From: an uncultured Bacteroidota bacterium | GTDB lineage: Bacteria; Bacteroidota; Bacteroidia; UKL13-3 | Reading direction: 5' to 3' | Length of the DNA: 64,000 bases | Assembly (NCBI GenBank): GCA_903897855.1 | Contig: CAIUDH010000052.1 | Span: 1-64,000 of the forward strand | Shown: piece by piece, positions 25,799 through 34,514 of the stretch | Position numbering within the stretch: position 1 is the first letter of the stretch | How the letters are laid out: each line of letters starts with the position of its first letter | Translations under genes and position numbers: made by a program | Notes under the pieces: model-generated | What the model was told of the DNA's origin: nothing | The model's database searches: none | What the model saw: only the letters and a program-made list of their open reading frames with translations

Positions 25799-26935
25799 AT
25801 GAAAGTAGCATTGATTACAGGAGTCACAGGGCAAGATGGGGCTTATTTATCTGAATTTTTATTAAATAAAGGGTACAGTGTACATGGTATAAAACGACGT
25901 TCTTCATTGATCAACACCGACAGGGTGGATCACCTGTATCTCGATCCTCATGAAAAAAATGTGCGGTTTAAGATGCATTACGGCGATTTAACCGACAGCA
26001 CCAATTTAATTCGAATCATACAAGAGGTGCAGCCCGACGAAATTTACAACCTCGCGGCGATGAGCCATGTGCAAGTAAGTTTTGAAACCCCTGAATATAC
26101 CGCCAACGCTGACGGGATAGGCACTTTACGCATTTTAGAGGCCGTTCGTATTTTAGGTCTCACACAAAAAACACGGGTATATCAAGCATCCAGCTCCGAG
26201 CTCTATGGCTTGGTTCAAGCCGTGCCTCAAAGCGAATCAACCCCCTTCTATCCACGTAGTCCTTATGCTGTAGCAAAATTATATTCCTATTGGATTACGG
26301 TGAATTACCGTGAGGCATATGGCATGTTTGCAGCCAACGGTATTTTATTTAATCATGAGTCGCCCATCCGTGGTGAGACTTTTGTGACACGGAAAATAAC
26401 CCGTGCTGCCGCACGTATCGCCTTAGGAATGCAGGATAAAGTGTTTTTGGGAAATCTGAGTGCACAACGCGACTGGGGGCATGCCAAAGATTATATTGAA
26501 GCGATGTATTTGATTTTACAGCAGGAGGTGGCCGAAGACTTTGTTATTGCAACTGGCGTTACCACGAGCGTACGTGAATTCATTCGGATGGCCTTTAACG
26601 ATGTTGGTGTTACCGTTGAATTCAAAGGCACTGACGACAAAGAAATAGGAATCGTTACGGCGATCGATAAATCGCGTTTCGAATTTTTGCAGTTAGAGCA
26701 TTCACCCCTTCAAATAAATCAGGAAGTGGTAGCTGTCGATAAACGATACTATCGTCCGACAGAAGTAGACTTGCTCATTGGCGACCCCACCAAAGCCCAT
26801 ACCAAATTGGGTTGGAAACCAAAATACGATTTGCCAATGCTAGTCAACGACATGATGAAAGGCGATTTAAAACTGATGAAGAAAGAGCTGTTTCTTAAAG
26901 AACATGGATTTAAAACCTTAAATTATTTCGAATAA
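25799..26935 (+). CDS. gmd: GDP-mannose 4,6-dehydratase
   Basis: A 378-residue short-chain dehydrogenase of normal length. The nucleotide motif is [10 protein letters not shown] (8-17); catalytic residues lie in SSSELYG (Glu134 region) and Y156-AVAK160; [16 protein letters not shown] and [12 protein letters not shown] are further family marks. It converts GDP-D-mannose to GDP-4-keto-6-deoxymannose, the first step to GDP-L-fucose. fcl follows after 5 bases, so the two are one operon. The product feeds surface polysaccharide or glycoprotein synthesis; T9SS organisms often glycosylate exported proteins with fucose-containing glycans, but that link is inference. Confidence 0.97.
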   Translation: MKVALITGVTGQDGAYLSEFLLNKGYSVHGIKRRSSLINTDRVDHLYLDPHEKNVRFKMHYGDLTDSTNLIRIIQEVQPDEIYNLAAMSHVQVSFETPEYTANADGIGTLRILEAVRILGLTQKTRVYQASSSELYGLVQAVPQSESTPFYPRSPYAVAKLYSYWITVNYREAYGMFAANGILFNHESPIRGETFVTRKITRAAARIALGMQDKVFLGNLSAQRDWGHAKDYIEAMYLILQQEVAEDFVIATGVTTSVREFIRMAFNDVGVTVEFKGTDDKEIGIVTAIDKSRFEFLQLEHSPLQINQEVVAVDKRYYRPTEVDLLIGDPTKAHTKLGWKPKYDLPMLVNDMMKGDLKLMKKELFLKEHGFKTLNYFE

Positions 26936-26940
26936 GTACC

Positions 26941-27879
26941 ATGGAAAAATCTTCTAAGATATATATTGCAGGGCATCGTGGAATGGTGGGTAGCGCTGTT
27001 CATCGAAAACTCTCAAGGGAAGGTTTTGTAAATATTATAACCCGTACCTCCAAAGAACTTGATTTGCGAAATCAAGCTGAGGTAGTCAACTTTTTTGAGT
27101 TAGAGAAGCCGGAATACGTGTTTCTCGCCGCTGCGAAAGTAGGAGGGATTTTAGCGAACAATAACTTCAGAGCCGATTTTCTCTATGAGAATTTGATGAT
27201 TGAGAGCAACATCATTCATCAAAGTCATTTAAGTAAGGTGAAAAAATTAATGTTTTTTGGCTCCTCGTGTATCTACCCTAGAATGGCCCCACAGCCTATC
27301 AAAGAAGAATATTTATTATCGGGCTATTTAGAAAGTACCAATGAGCCCTATGCCATTGCCAAAATTGCAGGAATTAAATTATGTGATGCTTACCGAGCGC
27401 AATTCAATTGCAATTTCATTAGTGTGATGCCTACCAATATGTACGGACTAAACGACAATTATCATCCTGAAAATTCGCATGTGCTTCCGGCCTTAATTCG
27501 GCGTATCCATGAAGCTAAAATGAACCAAACTGCCGAAGTGGTAGTGTGGGGAAGCGGGTCACCACTTCGCGAATTCTTGTATGCCGATGACTTAGCCGAT
27601 GCCTGTTTCATGCTCATGCAAAATTATAATGAACCAGGATTGATTAATATTGGAAGTGGTGTTGACTTAAGCATTAAAGAGCTTGCTTTATTGATTAAAG
27701 AGGTGGTAGGTTACCCGGGCGAGCTCACCTTTGATACGAGTAAACCCGATGGCACTCCACGTAAACTCATGGACAATACCAAGTTAAAGAACTTAGGTTG
27801 GGAGCCTAAAACTCCGTTAAAGGAAGGCATCGAAAAAGCCTATCAGGACTTCCTCTTGATGCCGATAAAAGCAAATTAA
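26941..27879 (+). CDS. fcl: GDP-L-fucose synthase
   Basis: A 312-residue epimerase/reductase. The Rossmann motif is GHRGMVGSA (11-19), the catalytic part SSCIYP (108-113) and Tyr137-AIA-Lys141; [23 protein letters not shown] is strongly conserved. It turns GDP-4-keto-6-deoxymannose into GDP-L-fucose with NADPH, completing the route begun by gmd directly upstream. Confidence 0.97.
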   Translation: MEKSSKIYIAGHRGMVGSAVHRKLSREGFVNIITRTSKELDLRNQAEVVNFFELEKPEYVFLAAAKVGGILANNNFRADFLYENLMIESNIIHQSHLSKVKKLMFFGSSCIYPRMAPQPIKEEYLLSGYLESTNEPYAIAKIAGIKLCDAYRAQFNCNFISVMPTNMYGLNDNYHPENSHVLPALIRRIHEAKMNQTAEVVVWGSGSPLREFLYADDLADACFMLMQNYNEPGLINIGSGVDLSIKELALLIKEVVGYPGELTFDTSKPDGTPRKLMDNTKLKNLGWEPKTPLKEGIEKAYQDFLLMPIKAN

Positions 27880-27940
27880 TGTTAATAAACCACCTATGGC
27901 ATTGCGATTGCAAAAGTCAAAAAAAGAAAAACCCCATCCC

Positions 27941-29101
27941 ATGAAAATACAATTTTACACCATTCTATTTGCCATCACCTCACTCCTGTTGGCTTCTTGT
28001 TCGAGTGGCAAAAAAGCTTTAAAGCATGGCCAATATGATGCTGCCGTGATACAAGCGGTGGCCCGATTAAAACAAAAACCAACCCACCAGAAAGCAACCA
28101 CAACCCTTAGAGAGGCCTATCCACTTGCGCTACAATACCATATGGATAGAATTAAAACGATGAATTTGGGCAACGACAATATCCGTTATGAAAGCATCAT
28201 AACAGAATATGAAGCCCTCAATAACCTCTATGATAATATCCAAATTTGTCCGGCGGCAAAAAAAATCGTGACCGCACAACGCTTCACCGTTGAGCTGAAT
28301 GAAACTAAACTTAAAGCGGCCGAATTACATTACGCACTCGGCCAAAAGTATCTGGCCAAACAGAATAAAAACGATGCTAAAATTGCATACAACGAATTTG
28401 AACGAGCTTCTCACTTAATGCAAGGCAATTTTAAAGACTGTGATGCCAAAATGAAAGAAGCGATGGATTGGGCGGTAACGAAAGTTATTGTGTTGCCAGT
28501 GGAAGTGCATAGTAATAGCCTAAAAATGAGTAATGATTATTTTCAGAATAAGATTATTCAATACTTATATGAACACCGGGTGAGCAAGTTTGTAGAATTT
28601 TACAGCGAAGCAGATGCGAAGAAATCCAATACCCGTATCGATGAAATCATAGATTTAAGTTTTGATGATTTTGTTGTTGGGCAACTCACCATAGAGAAAT
28701 TACAACGTGAAATAACAAACGATTCGGTGTTAGTGGGTGAAACTAAAGTTTACATAGCCGAAACCAAACGCGACACGGTGGTGAAAGTTTATGGCAAAGC
28801 CAAAGCTACCCTGTTTGTAACTCGTAGGATTCTAGAAAGCAAAGGAGTCTTAGACATGAAAATCGTAGATAAGAATACGAATACCGTCATTCAAAACGAA
28901 AAAATGCCTGGGGCCTATACTTGGGTGAATCAATATGGCTACTATCAAGGTGATGTAAAAGCACTGAAACCCGCAGACCTGGAATTAACGAAAGGTTATG
29001 AAATGAGTCCTCCGCCGCCACAAGACCTTTTTGTGGCATTTACGCAACCTATCTTTACCCAACTCATCAGTAGAATTAATCAACGTTATAGCGGGTATTA
29101 A
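27941..29101 (+). CDS. Lipoprotein with helical repeat region, unknown function
   Basis: About 386 residues. I start it at the ATG at 27941, since MKIQFYTILFAITSLLLASC is a proper lipoprotein signal (lipobox LASC); an upstream frame adds 15 basic residues without a signal. Residues 20-170 are helical and TPR-like (KKALKHGQYDAAVIQAVARLKQKPTH), and 180-386 look beta-rich. No family is recognised. It lies about 60 bases after fcl on the same strand and may belong to the same transcript, suggesting a possible envelope-glycan role, but nothing in the protein itself shows this. Confidence 0.75.
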   Translation: MKIQFYTILFAITSLLLASCSSGKKALKHGQYDAAVIQAVARLKQKPTHQKATTTLREAYPLALQYHMDRIKTMNLGNDNIRYESIITEYEALNNLYDNIQICPAAKKIVTAQRFTVELNETKLKAAELHYALGQKYLAKQNKNDAKIAYNEFERASHLMQGNFKDCDAKMKEAMDWAVTKVIVLPVEVHSNSLKMSNDYFQNKIIQYLYEHRVSKFVEFYSEADAKKSNTRIDEIIDLSFDDFVVGQLTIEKLQREITNDSVLVGETKVYIAETKRDTVVKVYGKAKATLFVTRRILESKGVLDMKIVDKNTNTVIQNEKMPGAYTWVNQYGYYQGDVKALKPADLELTKGYEMSPPPPQDLFVAFTQPIFTQLISRINQRYSGY

Positions 29102-29187
29102 AAACAATATTGTGTTTTACCGTTATGATTTAATATGGCCTAGAATTTAGTATCAGACTCAAATCATTTACCAAAGGCAATGCTGCC

Positions 29188-29733
29188 TTAACGTACTATC
29201 CACTTCAGCTCCTCGGCCTTGTTTTTAAATGCAATATAACGGGCTAGAACGAACAAGTAATCGCTTAAACGATTGAGGTATTTTATAATATCACTCCCCA
29301 CTGCTTCAGTTTCCGACAAATGTGTTGCACAACGCTCGGCACGACGGCATATACAACGTGCTATATGAGTGTAGGAGGCCGCTATATGCCCCCCTGGCAG
29401 AATAAAATATTTCAACTCTGGGAGCACTTCGTTCATGGAATCCATCTCTGTTTCGAGCAATAGAATCTGGGCTTCCTCTATTTCCGGTAGAACCATTTTA
29501 GACACCTTCTTATCTTCTGCCAAGTGTGAGCCAATAACAAATAGATTATTCTGAATCTGAAATAATATCTCTTTCGAATGACTATCGTCAAAGCTATCCC
29601 GAACTAACCCAAGATACGAGTTTAATTCATCGACCGTGCCATAGGCTTCAATTTTTAGATGGTGTTTAGGCACTCGTGTTCCGCCAATGAGCGAGGTTTC
29701 ACCGGCATCACCGGTTTTAGTATAGATCTTCAT
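29188..29733 (-). CDS. Cob(I)yrinic acid a,c-diamide adenosyltransferase (PduO type)
   Basis: About 181 residues from the ATG at 29733 (MKIYTKTGDAGETSLIGGTRVPKHH), the characteristic N-terminus of PduO/MMAB-type ATP:cob(I)alamin adenosyltransferases. A longer frame to 29826 runs past the promoter-like TACCTTTG at 29752-29759 and adds residues unlike the family. Other marks are AYGTVDELNSYLG, FILPGGH, and the ARCICRRAERCATHL and YLNRLSDYLFVLAR helices. It makes adenosylcobalamin, the cofactor of methylmalonyl-CoA mutase, matching the epimerase gene at 23983. Confidence 0.94.
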   Translation of the reverse strand: MKIYTKTGDAGETSLIGGTRVPKHHLKIEAYGTVDELNSYLGLVRDSFDDSHSKEILFQIQNNLFVIGSHLAEDKKVSKMVLPEIEEAQILLLETEMDSMNEVLPELKYFILPGGHIAASYTHIARCICRRAERCATHLSETEAVGSDIIKYLNRLSDYLFVLARYIAFKNKAEELKWIVR

Positions 29734-29751
29734 TTTGGTATATTCTGAATG

Positions 29752-29759
29752 CAAAGGTA
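29752..29759 (-). promoter_or_regulatory. -7 element of the adenosyltransferase gene
   Basis: TACCTTTG on the minus strand, 18 bases before the ATG at 29733. It favours the shorter protein start. Confidence 0.5.
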
Positions 29760-29826
29760 GGCCTAAATGAGAACGAATTGTGTATAGACTGTTTATATTT
29801 TCCATGAATTCATACCTACTTAACAT

Positions 29827-29834
29827 TATTTTTG
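29827..29834 (+). promoter_or_regulatory. -7 element of LutA-like gene
   Basis: TATTTTTG about 27 bases before the TTG start at 29862. Confidence 0.45.
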
Positions 29835-29861
29835 CCCATTCGTATTGAGTAGCACAACAAA

Positions 29862-30578
29862 TTGAAAGTACAATTATTTATTCCTTGCTTTATTGATCAG
29901 TTGAAGCCTAGCATCGCCTTCGATATGATAAAGATATTGGAACGCGTGGGTGTGGAGGTAAGCTACAACCCCAATCAAACATGTTGTGGGCAGCCAGGCT
30001 ATAATGCAGGCTATTGGGATGAAGCGAAGGTTGTGGGCCAAAAGTTTATCAAAGAATTTGATGGCGAAAACTATATCGTGACACCATCTGCCTCCTGCAC
30101 AGGAATGGTTCGGAATGGTTTCACACAGTTATTTCATAATACTGTTTCGCATAACGAATGTAAAAACGTACAGAAAAATATTTTTGAATTGTCGGAGTTC
30201 CTTGTCGACATACTTAAGATTGAAGATGTAGGTGCCACGTTTAATGGCAAAGCTACCTACCACGATAGCTGCAGTGCCTTGCGCGAATGTAACATCCTAA
30301 CCCAACCACGTAAACTTTTGAGTAAAGTGAAAGGATTGGAGCTGGTAGAGTTAAAAGACAATACCGTTTGTTGTGGCTTCGGAGGCACTTTTGCTGTGAA
30401 ATTTGAACCGATCTCCGTGGCTATGGGCGAACAAAAAATAAATAATGCCATCGATACCGGTGCCGAAGTGTTGATTAGCAGCGATTATAGCTGTTTATTT
30501 CATCTTGAAGCTTATGCCCAAAAACATAATACCCCCATTCGTTGTTTGCATTTGGCAGAGGTGTTGGCGATGCAATAA
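29862..30578 (+). CDS. (Fe-S)-binding protein, LutA/YkgE family
   Basis: A 238-residue protein starting with TTG (MKVQLFIPCFIDQL fits the family N-terminus exactly). It has two CCG-type cysteine domains: CCGQPGYNAG at 41-50 with Cys79, and Cys137 with CCGFGGTF at 170-177. Such domains bind Fe-S clusters or pair with heterodisulfide-reductase-like subunits; LutA is part of the LutABC L-lactate oxidation complex. No lutB or lutC lies next to it here, so it may work with distant subunits or another oxidase. Function beyond the family is uncertain. Confidence 0.9.
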   Translation: MKVQLFIPCFIDQLKPSIAFDMIKILERVGVEVSYNPNQTCCGQPGYNAGYWDEAKVVGQKFIKEFDGENYIVTPSASCTGMVRNGFTQLFHNTVSHNECKNVQKNIFELSEFLVDILKIEDVGATFNGKATYHDSCSALRECNILTQPRKLLSKVKGLELVELKDNTVCCGFGGTFAVKFEPISVAMGEQKINNAIDTGAEVLISSDYSCLFHLEAYAQKHNTPIRCLHLAEVLAMQ

Positions 30579-30658
30579 AAATGGGATTCTGACAAGAGTT
30601 CAACACCCTTCTCCTATTATTATTTTTTAGTTTTAATATTTCGTTTTTCATTCCACCT

Positions 30659-30666
30659 TATATTTG
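30659..30666 (+). promoter_or_regulatory. -7 element of the 30672 gene, start-codon proximal
   Basis: TATATTTG ends 5 bases before the ATG at 30672. Confidence 0.55.
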
Positions 30667-30671
30667 CGCTC

Positions 30672-30935
30672 ATGGACAATTTAGAGTTTGAAATTTTAGA
30701 TGCCTTGTATTTTATGGAACCCTTTGAAACCATTGTGAAGGAAGTTTCGGAAAAACGATTAGGTGTAGTTACTGAGTGTCTCAGAAAACTAATTAAAAAA
30801 AGATATGTACAAGTGATGGAATTTAATGAGGCAAAACAAGAGTTTTTGAGTACCCCGTTCTTCGATTTTGACCATGTAGAGGAATTTCGTTTCATGGCTA
30901 CAAAAACTGGACTGACTGCACATAACAGCAAATAG
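30672..30935 (+). CDS. Small winged-helix-like protein, unknown function
   Basis: An 87-residue protein with no signal. Its first 60 residues (LEFEILDALYFMEPFETIVKEV, then LGVVTECLRKLIKKRYVQVME) have the helix-turn-helix and wing spacing of small winged-helix folds, though no named family is recognised. It has a good -7 element and lies 11 bases before the orphan ABC permease, with which it is probably co-transcribed. It could act as a small regulator, but this is inference. Confidence 0.7.
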   Translation: MDNLEFEILDALYFMEPFETIVKEVSEKRLGVVTECLRKLIKKRYVQVMEFNEAKQEFLSTPFFDFDHVEEFRFMATKTGLTAHNSK

Positions 30936-30946
30936 AAATCAATATT

Positions 30947-31957
30947 TTGAAATTAAAAAAATTTCTACATCACCCCGTTGGACTTACTGGCTTTGTGATG
31001 GTTACAGGCATTGTTCTCTTAGCCATCGTGGGTCGTTTTTTTATTTATGACAAGAGCACGGATGCCAACACGATGCGATTGTCGGTGGCCAACAAAACAC
31101 CGCTTTTTAAATGCTCGGTGTTAACCCTGAATTATATTGATGATAGAGAAGAATCCATGGCGATAAAAAAAATGGATGAAACCACCACAACCTTAAACGC
31201 ATTTATTTATACCGAAGCCGACGACACCACCGCCATTATAAAATCTTTTGAAAAAAGCAGTCTCAAGAAATTTGAAGTTTCCTCTCACACCTTTTTATTA
31301 GGTACCGACCGCTTTGGGAGAGACGTGCTAAGCCGCATGATCATTGGGGCACAATATACTTTACTCATTGGCCTACTCTCCGTTATTATTTCGTTGCTAA
31401 TTGGAGTCACGATAGGCGCCATGGCTGGATACTACGGTGGATGGGTGGACAAGGTACTGAGCTGGTTTATGAATGTGATCTGGGCTTTGCCAACGCTCTT
31501 GGTGGTTATTGCACTTAATTTGGCCTTAGGTAAAGGCTTCTGGCAAGTTTTTATTGCCATCGGACTTACCATGTGGGTTGATGTGGCACGAATACTTCGG
31601 GGACAGGTGATGAGCCTGAAGCAGAAGGAATTTGTGGTGGCAGCCAAAGTTTTAGGATTCAATAATTTCAGGATTTTATTTCACCATATTTTACCTAATT
31701 GCACCTCGGCATTAATTGTAATCACTGCCAGTAATTTTGCAGCGGCCATTTTGTTGGAAGCAGGGTTGTCGTTTCTTGGATTTGGCATACAACCTCCCAC
31801 CCCAAGCTGGGGCATGATGATCAAAGAACATTACTCTTTTCTCATCCTTCATATCCCTCACCTGGCCTTAATTCCAGGCATCGCCATCGCCCTCTTGGTG
31901 CTTGGCGTAAATCTGATTGGCATTGGCTTACGAGATGTACTCGATGTGAGAGGTTAG
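30947..31957 (+). CDS. ABC transporter permease, DppC/OppC-like
   Basis: A 336-residue inner-membrane permease with a TTG start (MKLKKFLHHPVG). One helix lies at about 12-32, a long periplasmic segment follows (about 33-115), then the conserved FLLGTDRFGRDVLSRMIIGA and five more helices, with the cytoplasmic coupling loop FVVAAKVLGFNNFRILFHHILPN. DppC/OppC proteins carry oligopeptides, dipeptides or nickel together with a DppB partner, two ATPases and a binding protein, none of which is in the window. The periplasmic segment is longer than in the E. coli proteins. The transport substrate is unknown. Confidence 0.9.
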   Translation: MKLKKFLHHPVGLTGFVMVTGIVLLAIVGRFFIYDKSTDANTMRLSVANKTPLFKCSVLTLNYIDDREESMAIKKMDETTTTLNAFIYTEADDTTAIIKSFEKSSLKKFEVSSHTFLLGTDRFGRDVLSRMIIGAQYTLLIGLLSVIISLLIGVTIGAMAGYYGGWVDKVLSWFMNVIWALPTLLVVIALNLALGKGFWQVFIAIGLTMWVDVARILRGQVMSLKQKEFVVAAKVLGFNNFRILFHHILPNCTSALIVITASNFAAAILLEAGLSFLGFGIQPPTPSWGMMIKEHYSFLILHIPHLALIPGIAIALLVLGVNLIGIGLRDVLDVRG

Positions 31958-31982
31958 TTGGGCGTTAATGGCTACTTTTTCG

Positions 31983-31990
31983 TAATTTCG
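31983..31990 (+). promoter_or_regulatory. -7-like element of the UvrD/PcrA gene, start-codon proximal
   Basis: TAATTTCG ends 4 bases before the ATG at 31995; a separate promoter from the permease gene is implied. Confidence 0.45.
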
Positions 31991-31994
31991 AAGC

Positions 31995-34310
31995 ATGAAT
32001 AAAGAGTTAGAATCTTCCATCGATTTTTTAAAAGAATTAAATCCCGCGCAACAAGATGCGGTAAAGGAAATTGAAGGTCCGGTGATGATTATTGCAGGTG
32101 CAGGCTCAGGTAAAACGAGGGTGCTTACCTATCGAATTGCCTATATGCTGCAACATAAAATTGATGCTTTTCATATCCTATCGCTTACTTTCACTAATAA
32201 GGCAGCCAAAGAAATGCGCCACCGGATAGAGAAAGTGGTGGGCTCCGAAGCACGTAACCTCTGGATGGGAACCTTTCATAGTGTCTTTGCTAAAATTTTA
32301 CGTATTGAAGCCGAGAAATTAGGATACCCAAAAGCCTTCACTATTTATGATACCGATGATGCTAAGAAACTATTAAAAACCATCATTGAAGAAATGGCTC
32401 TCGACAGCGCCGTATACAAACCTAATGTAATTTATAATCGTATCTCACAAGCAAAAAATGCTTTAATTTTTCCATACGAATACTATAAAGACAAAGAGAG
32501 AGAAGCATCCGACCAAACCTCAGGCATGAGCAAAATGGGCGAAATTTACACCACTTATTGCCAACGTTGCTTTAAAGCCGGGGCCATGGATTTTGACGAC
32601 CTCTTGCTGAAGATGTATGAGTTACTCCAAAAGCATCCTAAGACACTCGAACATTATCAGCATAAGTTTCAATACATCATGGTGGATGAGTACCAAGATA
32701 CGAACTTCTCTCAGTATATGATTTTGAAAATGCTAGCCGCCGTGCATCATAATATTTGTGTGGTGGGCGATGATGCCCAGAGTATTTATGCCTTTCGAGG
32801 GGCCACCATCAGAAACATCCTCAACTTTAATCAGGAGTATCCGGAAATGAAAACTTTTAAACTCGAGCAAAATTATCGTAGCACTCAAACTATTGTAAAG
32901 GCGGCTGGTGAGTTAATTAAAAAAAATAAAGAACAAATAGAGAAAAACGTATGGACAGAGAATACGGAAGGCGATAAAATAAAAATATACAAGACACTCA
33001 CCGACAACGAAGAAGGAAAATTGGTGGCCGACCTCATCTTTGATGATAAGATGCAACACCAGATGTACAACAAAGAATTTGCTATCCTCTATCGTACCAA
33101 CTCGCAAAGCCGGGCACTGGAAGAGGCCTTACGCAAAATGAATATCGCCTATCGCATCTATGGTGGCATGAGTTTCTATCAACGAAAAGAAATAAAAGAC
33201 CTTATCGCCTATTTACGTTTGGTGCTAAATCCGAATGATGAGATCTCTCTCGATCGGGTTATTAACTACCCTGTACGCGGTATTGGCAAAACCACGATGG
33301 AGAAGATTCGGGTAATGGCAAGCGAGCAAAACAAATCGCTCTGGGAAATTATTGACAGTAACGACCTTTTGAAAATCGGAGCATCGGGAAATAAGGTGAG
33401 AGAATTTGTGATGCTCATCAAAAGCTTTAAAGCCGAACTCTCCCGCAAAAGCGCCTACGACGTGGCTTACAGGGTGGCCAAAGAAAGTGGGATACTCAAA
33501 GATTTGTATGAAGACAAAACGGTGGAAGGCATGAGTCGTTTTGAGAATGTGGAAGAGCTTCTAAACGGAATCAAAGAGTTTAGTCAATCCAAAGATGAGA
33601 GCGGCGAACCCATAACACTTGACTTATACCTGCAGGATATTGCCTTGCTCACCGATGCCGACAAAGATGTGGAAGGCGACGATAAGGTAACGCTTATGAC
33701 GATTCATGCGGCGAAGGGACTGGAATTTCCACATGTGTATTTAGTGGGAATGGAAGAAAATTTATTTCCGAGTCAGATGGCGCTCTCTTCACGTAACGAC
33801 CTAGAAGAGGAACGACGTTTATTTTATGTCGCTATCACTCGCGCCGAGCGAAAAGTGACCTTGAGTTTTGCCGATACCCGCTTCCGTTTCGGGCAGCTAA
33901 TAAGCAATGAACCCAGTCGTTTTTTGGAAGAGCTGCCTGCTGAGTATATCCATTTCATGACCCCGGTAAAAACCAACTTGCCACCTCGTAAGTTCAACCT
34001 CGACCAAGAGCGTCATAATTTCAAGCCCACTTCATTAAAGGCACAACTCGGAGGCCACCCCAAACCACTGTTACCCGATATCAATTTCAAGCCCTTACAT
34101 AAAGCACAACCCACCGAGGCCACCTCTTTCGAAGCCGATAACACCGATACATTGGAAGCCGGCAACCATGTAGAACACCAGCGTTTTGGGAAAGGCTTGG
34201 TAGCCGCCATGGAAGGTAAAGGCAGCGAACGTAAAGCCATCATCGAATTCGACCAATATGGAAGAAAAGTTTTGATTTTACGATTTGCAAAATTGAAGAT
34301 TGTGGAGTGA
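31995..34310 (+). CDS. ATP-dependent DNA helicase PcrA/UvrD (superfamily 1A)
   Basis: A 771-residue helicase with all SF1A motifs: Q motif LNPAQQDAV (15-23), Walker A GAGSGKT (35-41), IVDEYQDT-type motif II (MVDEYQDTNF), GDDAQSIYAFRGA (III), LEQNYRST (IV), LMTIHAAKGLEF (V) and YVAITRAER (VI). The last 50 residues (AGNHVEHQRFGKGLVAAMEG) form the Tudor-like tail typical of PcrA. It unwinds DNA 3' to 5' in nucleotide excision repair, replication restart and removal of RecA or stalled polymerase. The length and tail fit PcrA/UvrD rather than Rep. Confidence 0.96.
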   Translation: MNKELESSIDFLKELNPAQQDAVKEIEGPVMIIAGAGSGKTRVLTYRIAYMLQHKIDAFHILSLTFTNKAAKEMRHRIEKVVGSEARNLWMGTFHSVFAKILRIEAEKLGYPKAFTIYDTDDAKKLLKTIIEEMALDSAVYKPNVIYNRISQAKNALIFPYEYYKDKEREASDQTSGMSKMGEIYTTYCQRCFKAGAMDFDDLLLKMYELLQKHPKTLEHYQHKFQYIMVDEYQDTNFSQYMILKMLAAVHHNICVVGDDAQSIYAFRGATIRNILNFNQEYPEMKTFKLEQNYRSTQTIVKAAGELIKKNKEQIEKNVWTENTEGDKIKIYKTLTDNEEGKLVADLIFDDKMQHQMYNKEFAILYRTNSQSRALEEALRKMNIAYRIYGGMSFYQRKEIKDLIAYLRLVLNPNDEISLDRVINYPVRGIGKTTMEKIRVMASEQNKSLWEIIDSNDLLKIGASGNKVREFVMLIKSFKAELSRKSAYDVAYRVAKESGILKDLYEDKTVEGMSRFENVEELLNGIKEFSQSKDESGEPITLDLYLQDIALLTDADKDVEGDDKVTLMTIHAAKGLEFPHVYLVGMEENLFPSQMALSSRNDLEEERRLFYVAITRAERKVTLSFADTRFRFGQLISNEPSRFLEELPAEYIHFMTPVKTNLPPRKFNLDQERHNFKPTSLKAQLGGHPKPLLPDINFKPLHKAQPTEATSFEADNTDTLEAGNHVEHQRFGKGLVAAMEGKGSERKAIIEFDQYGRKVLILRFAKLKIVE

Positions 34311-34514
34311 TTTCATCTTTCATTCGGTGAAAGTCGCTTGAATACGCTGCTTTCTAAACTGCCATTTGAGTTGTCGCCCTGCACCATGATTTCTCATGAT
34401 ATTGAAAAGATTCATTAGGCTCTGCGATAAAATAATTATTGAGGTTCCTCCATTTTAGGGTTACCGAAAATTCATTAACTTTCCGTTCTTAAAATTAATA
34501 TATTATACCAGGCT

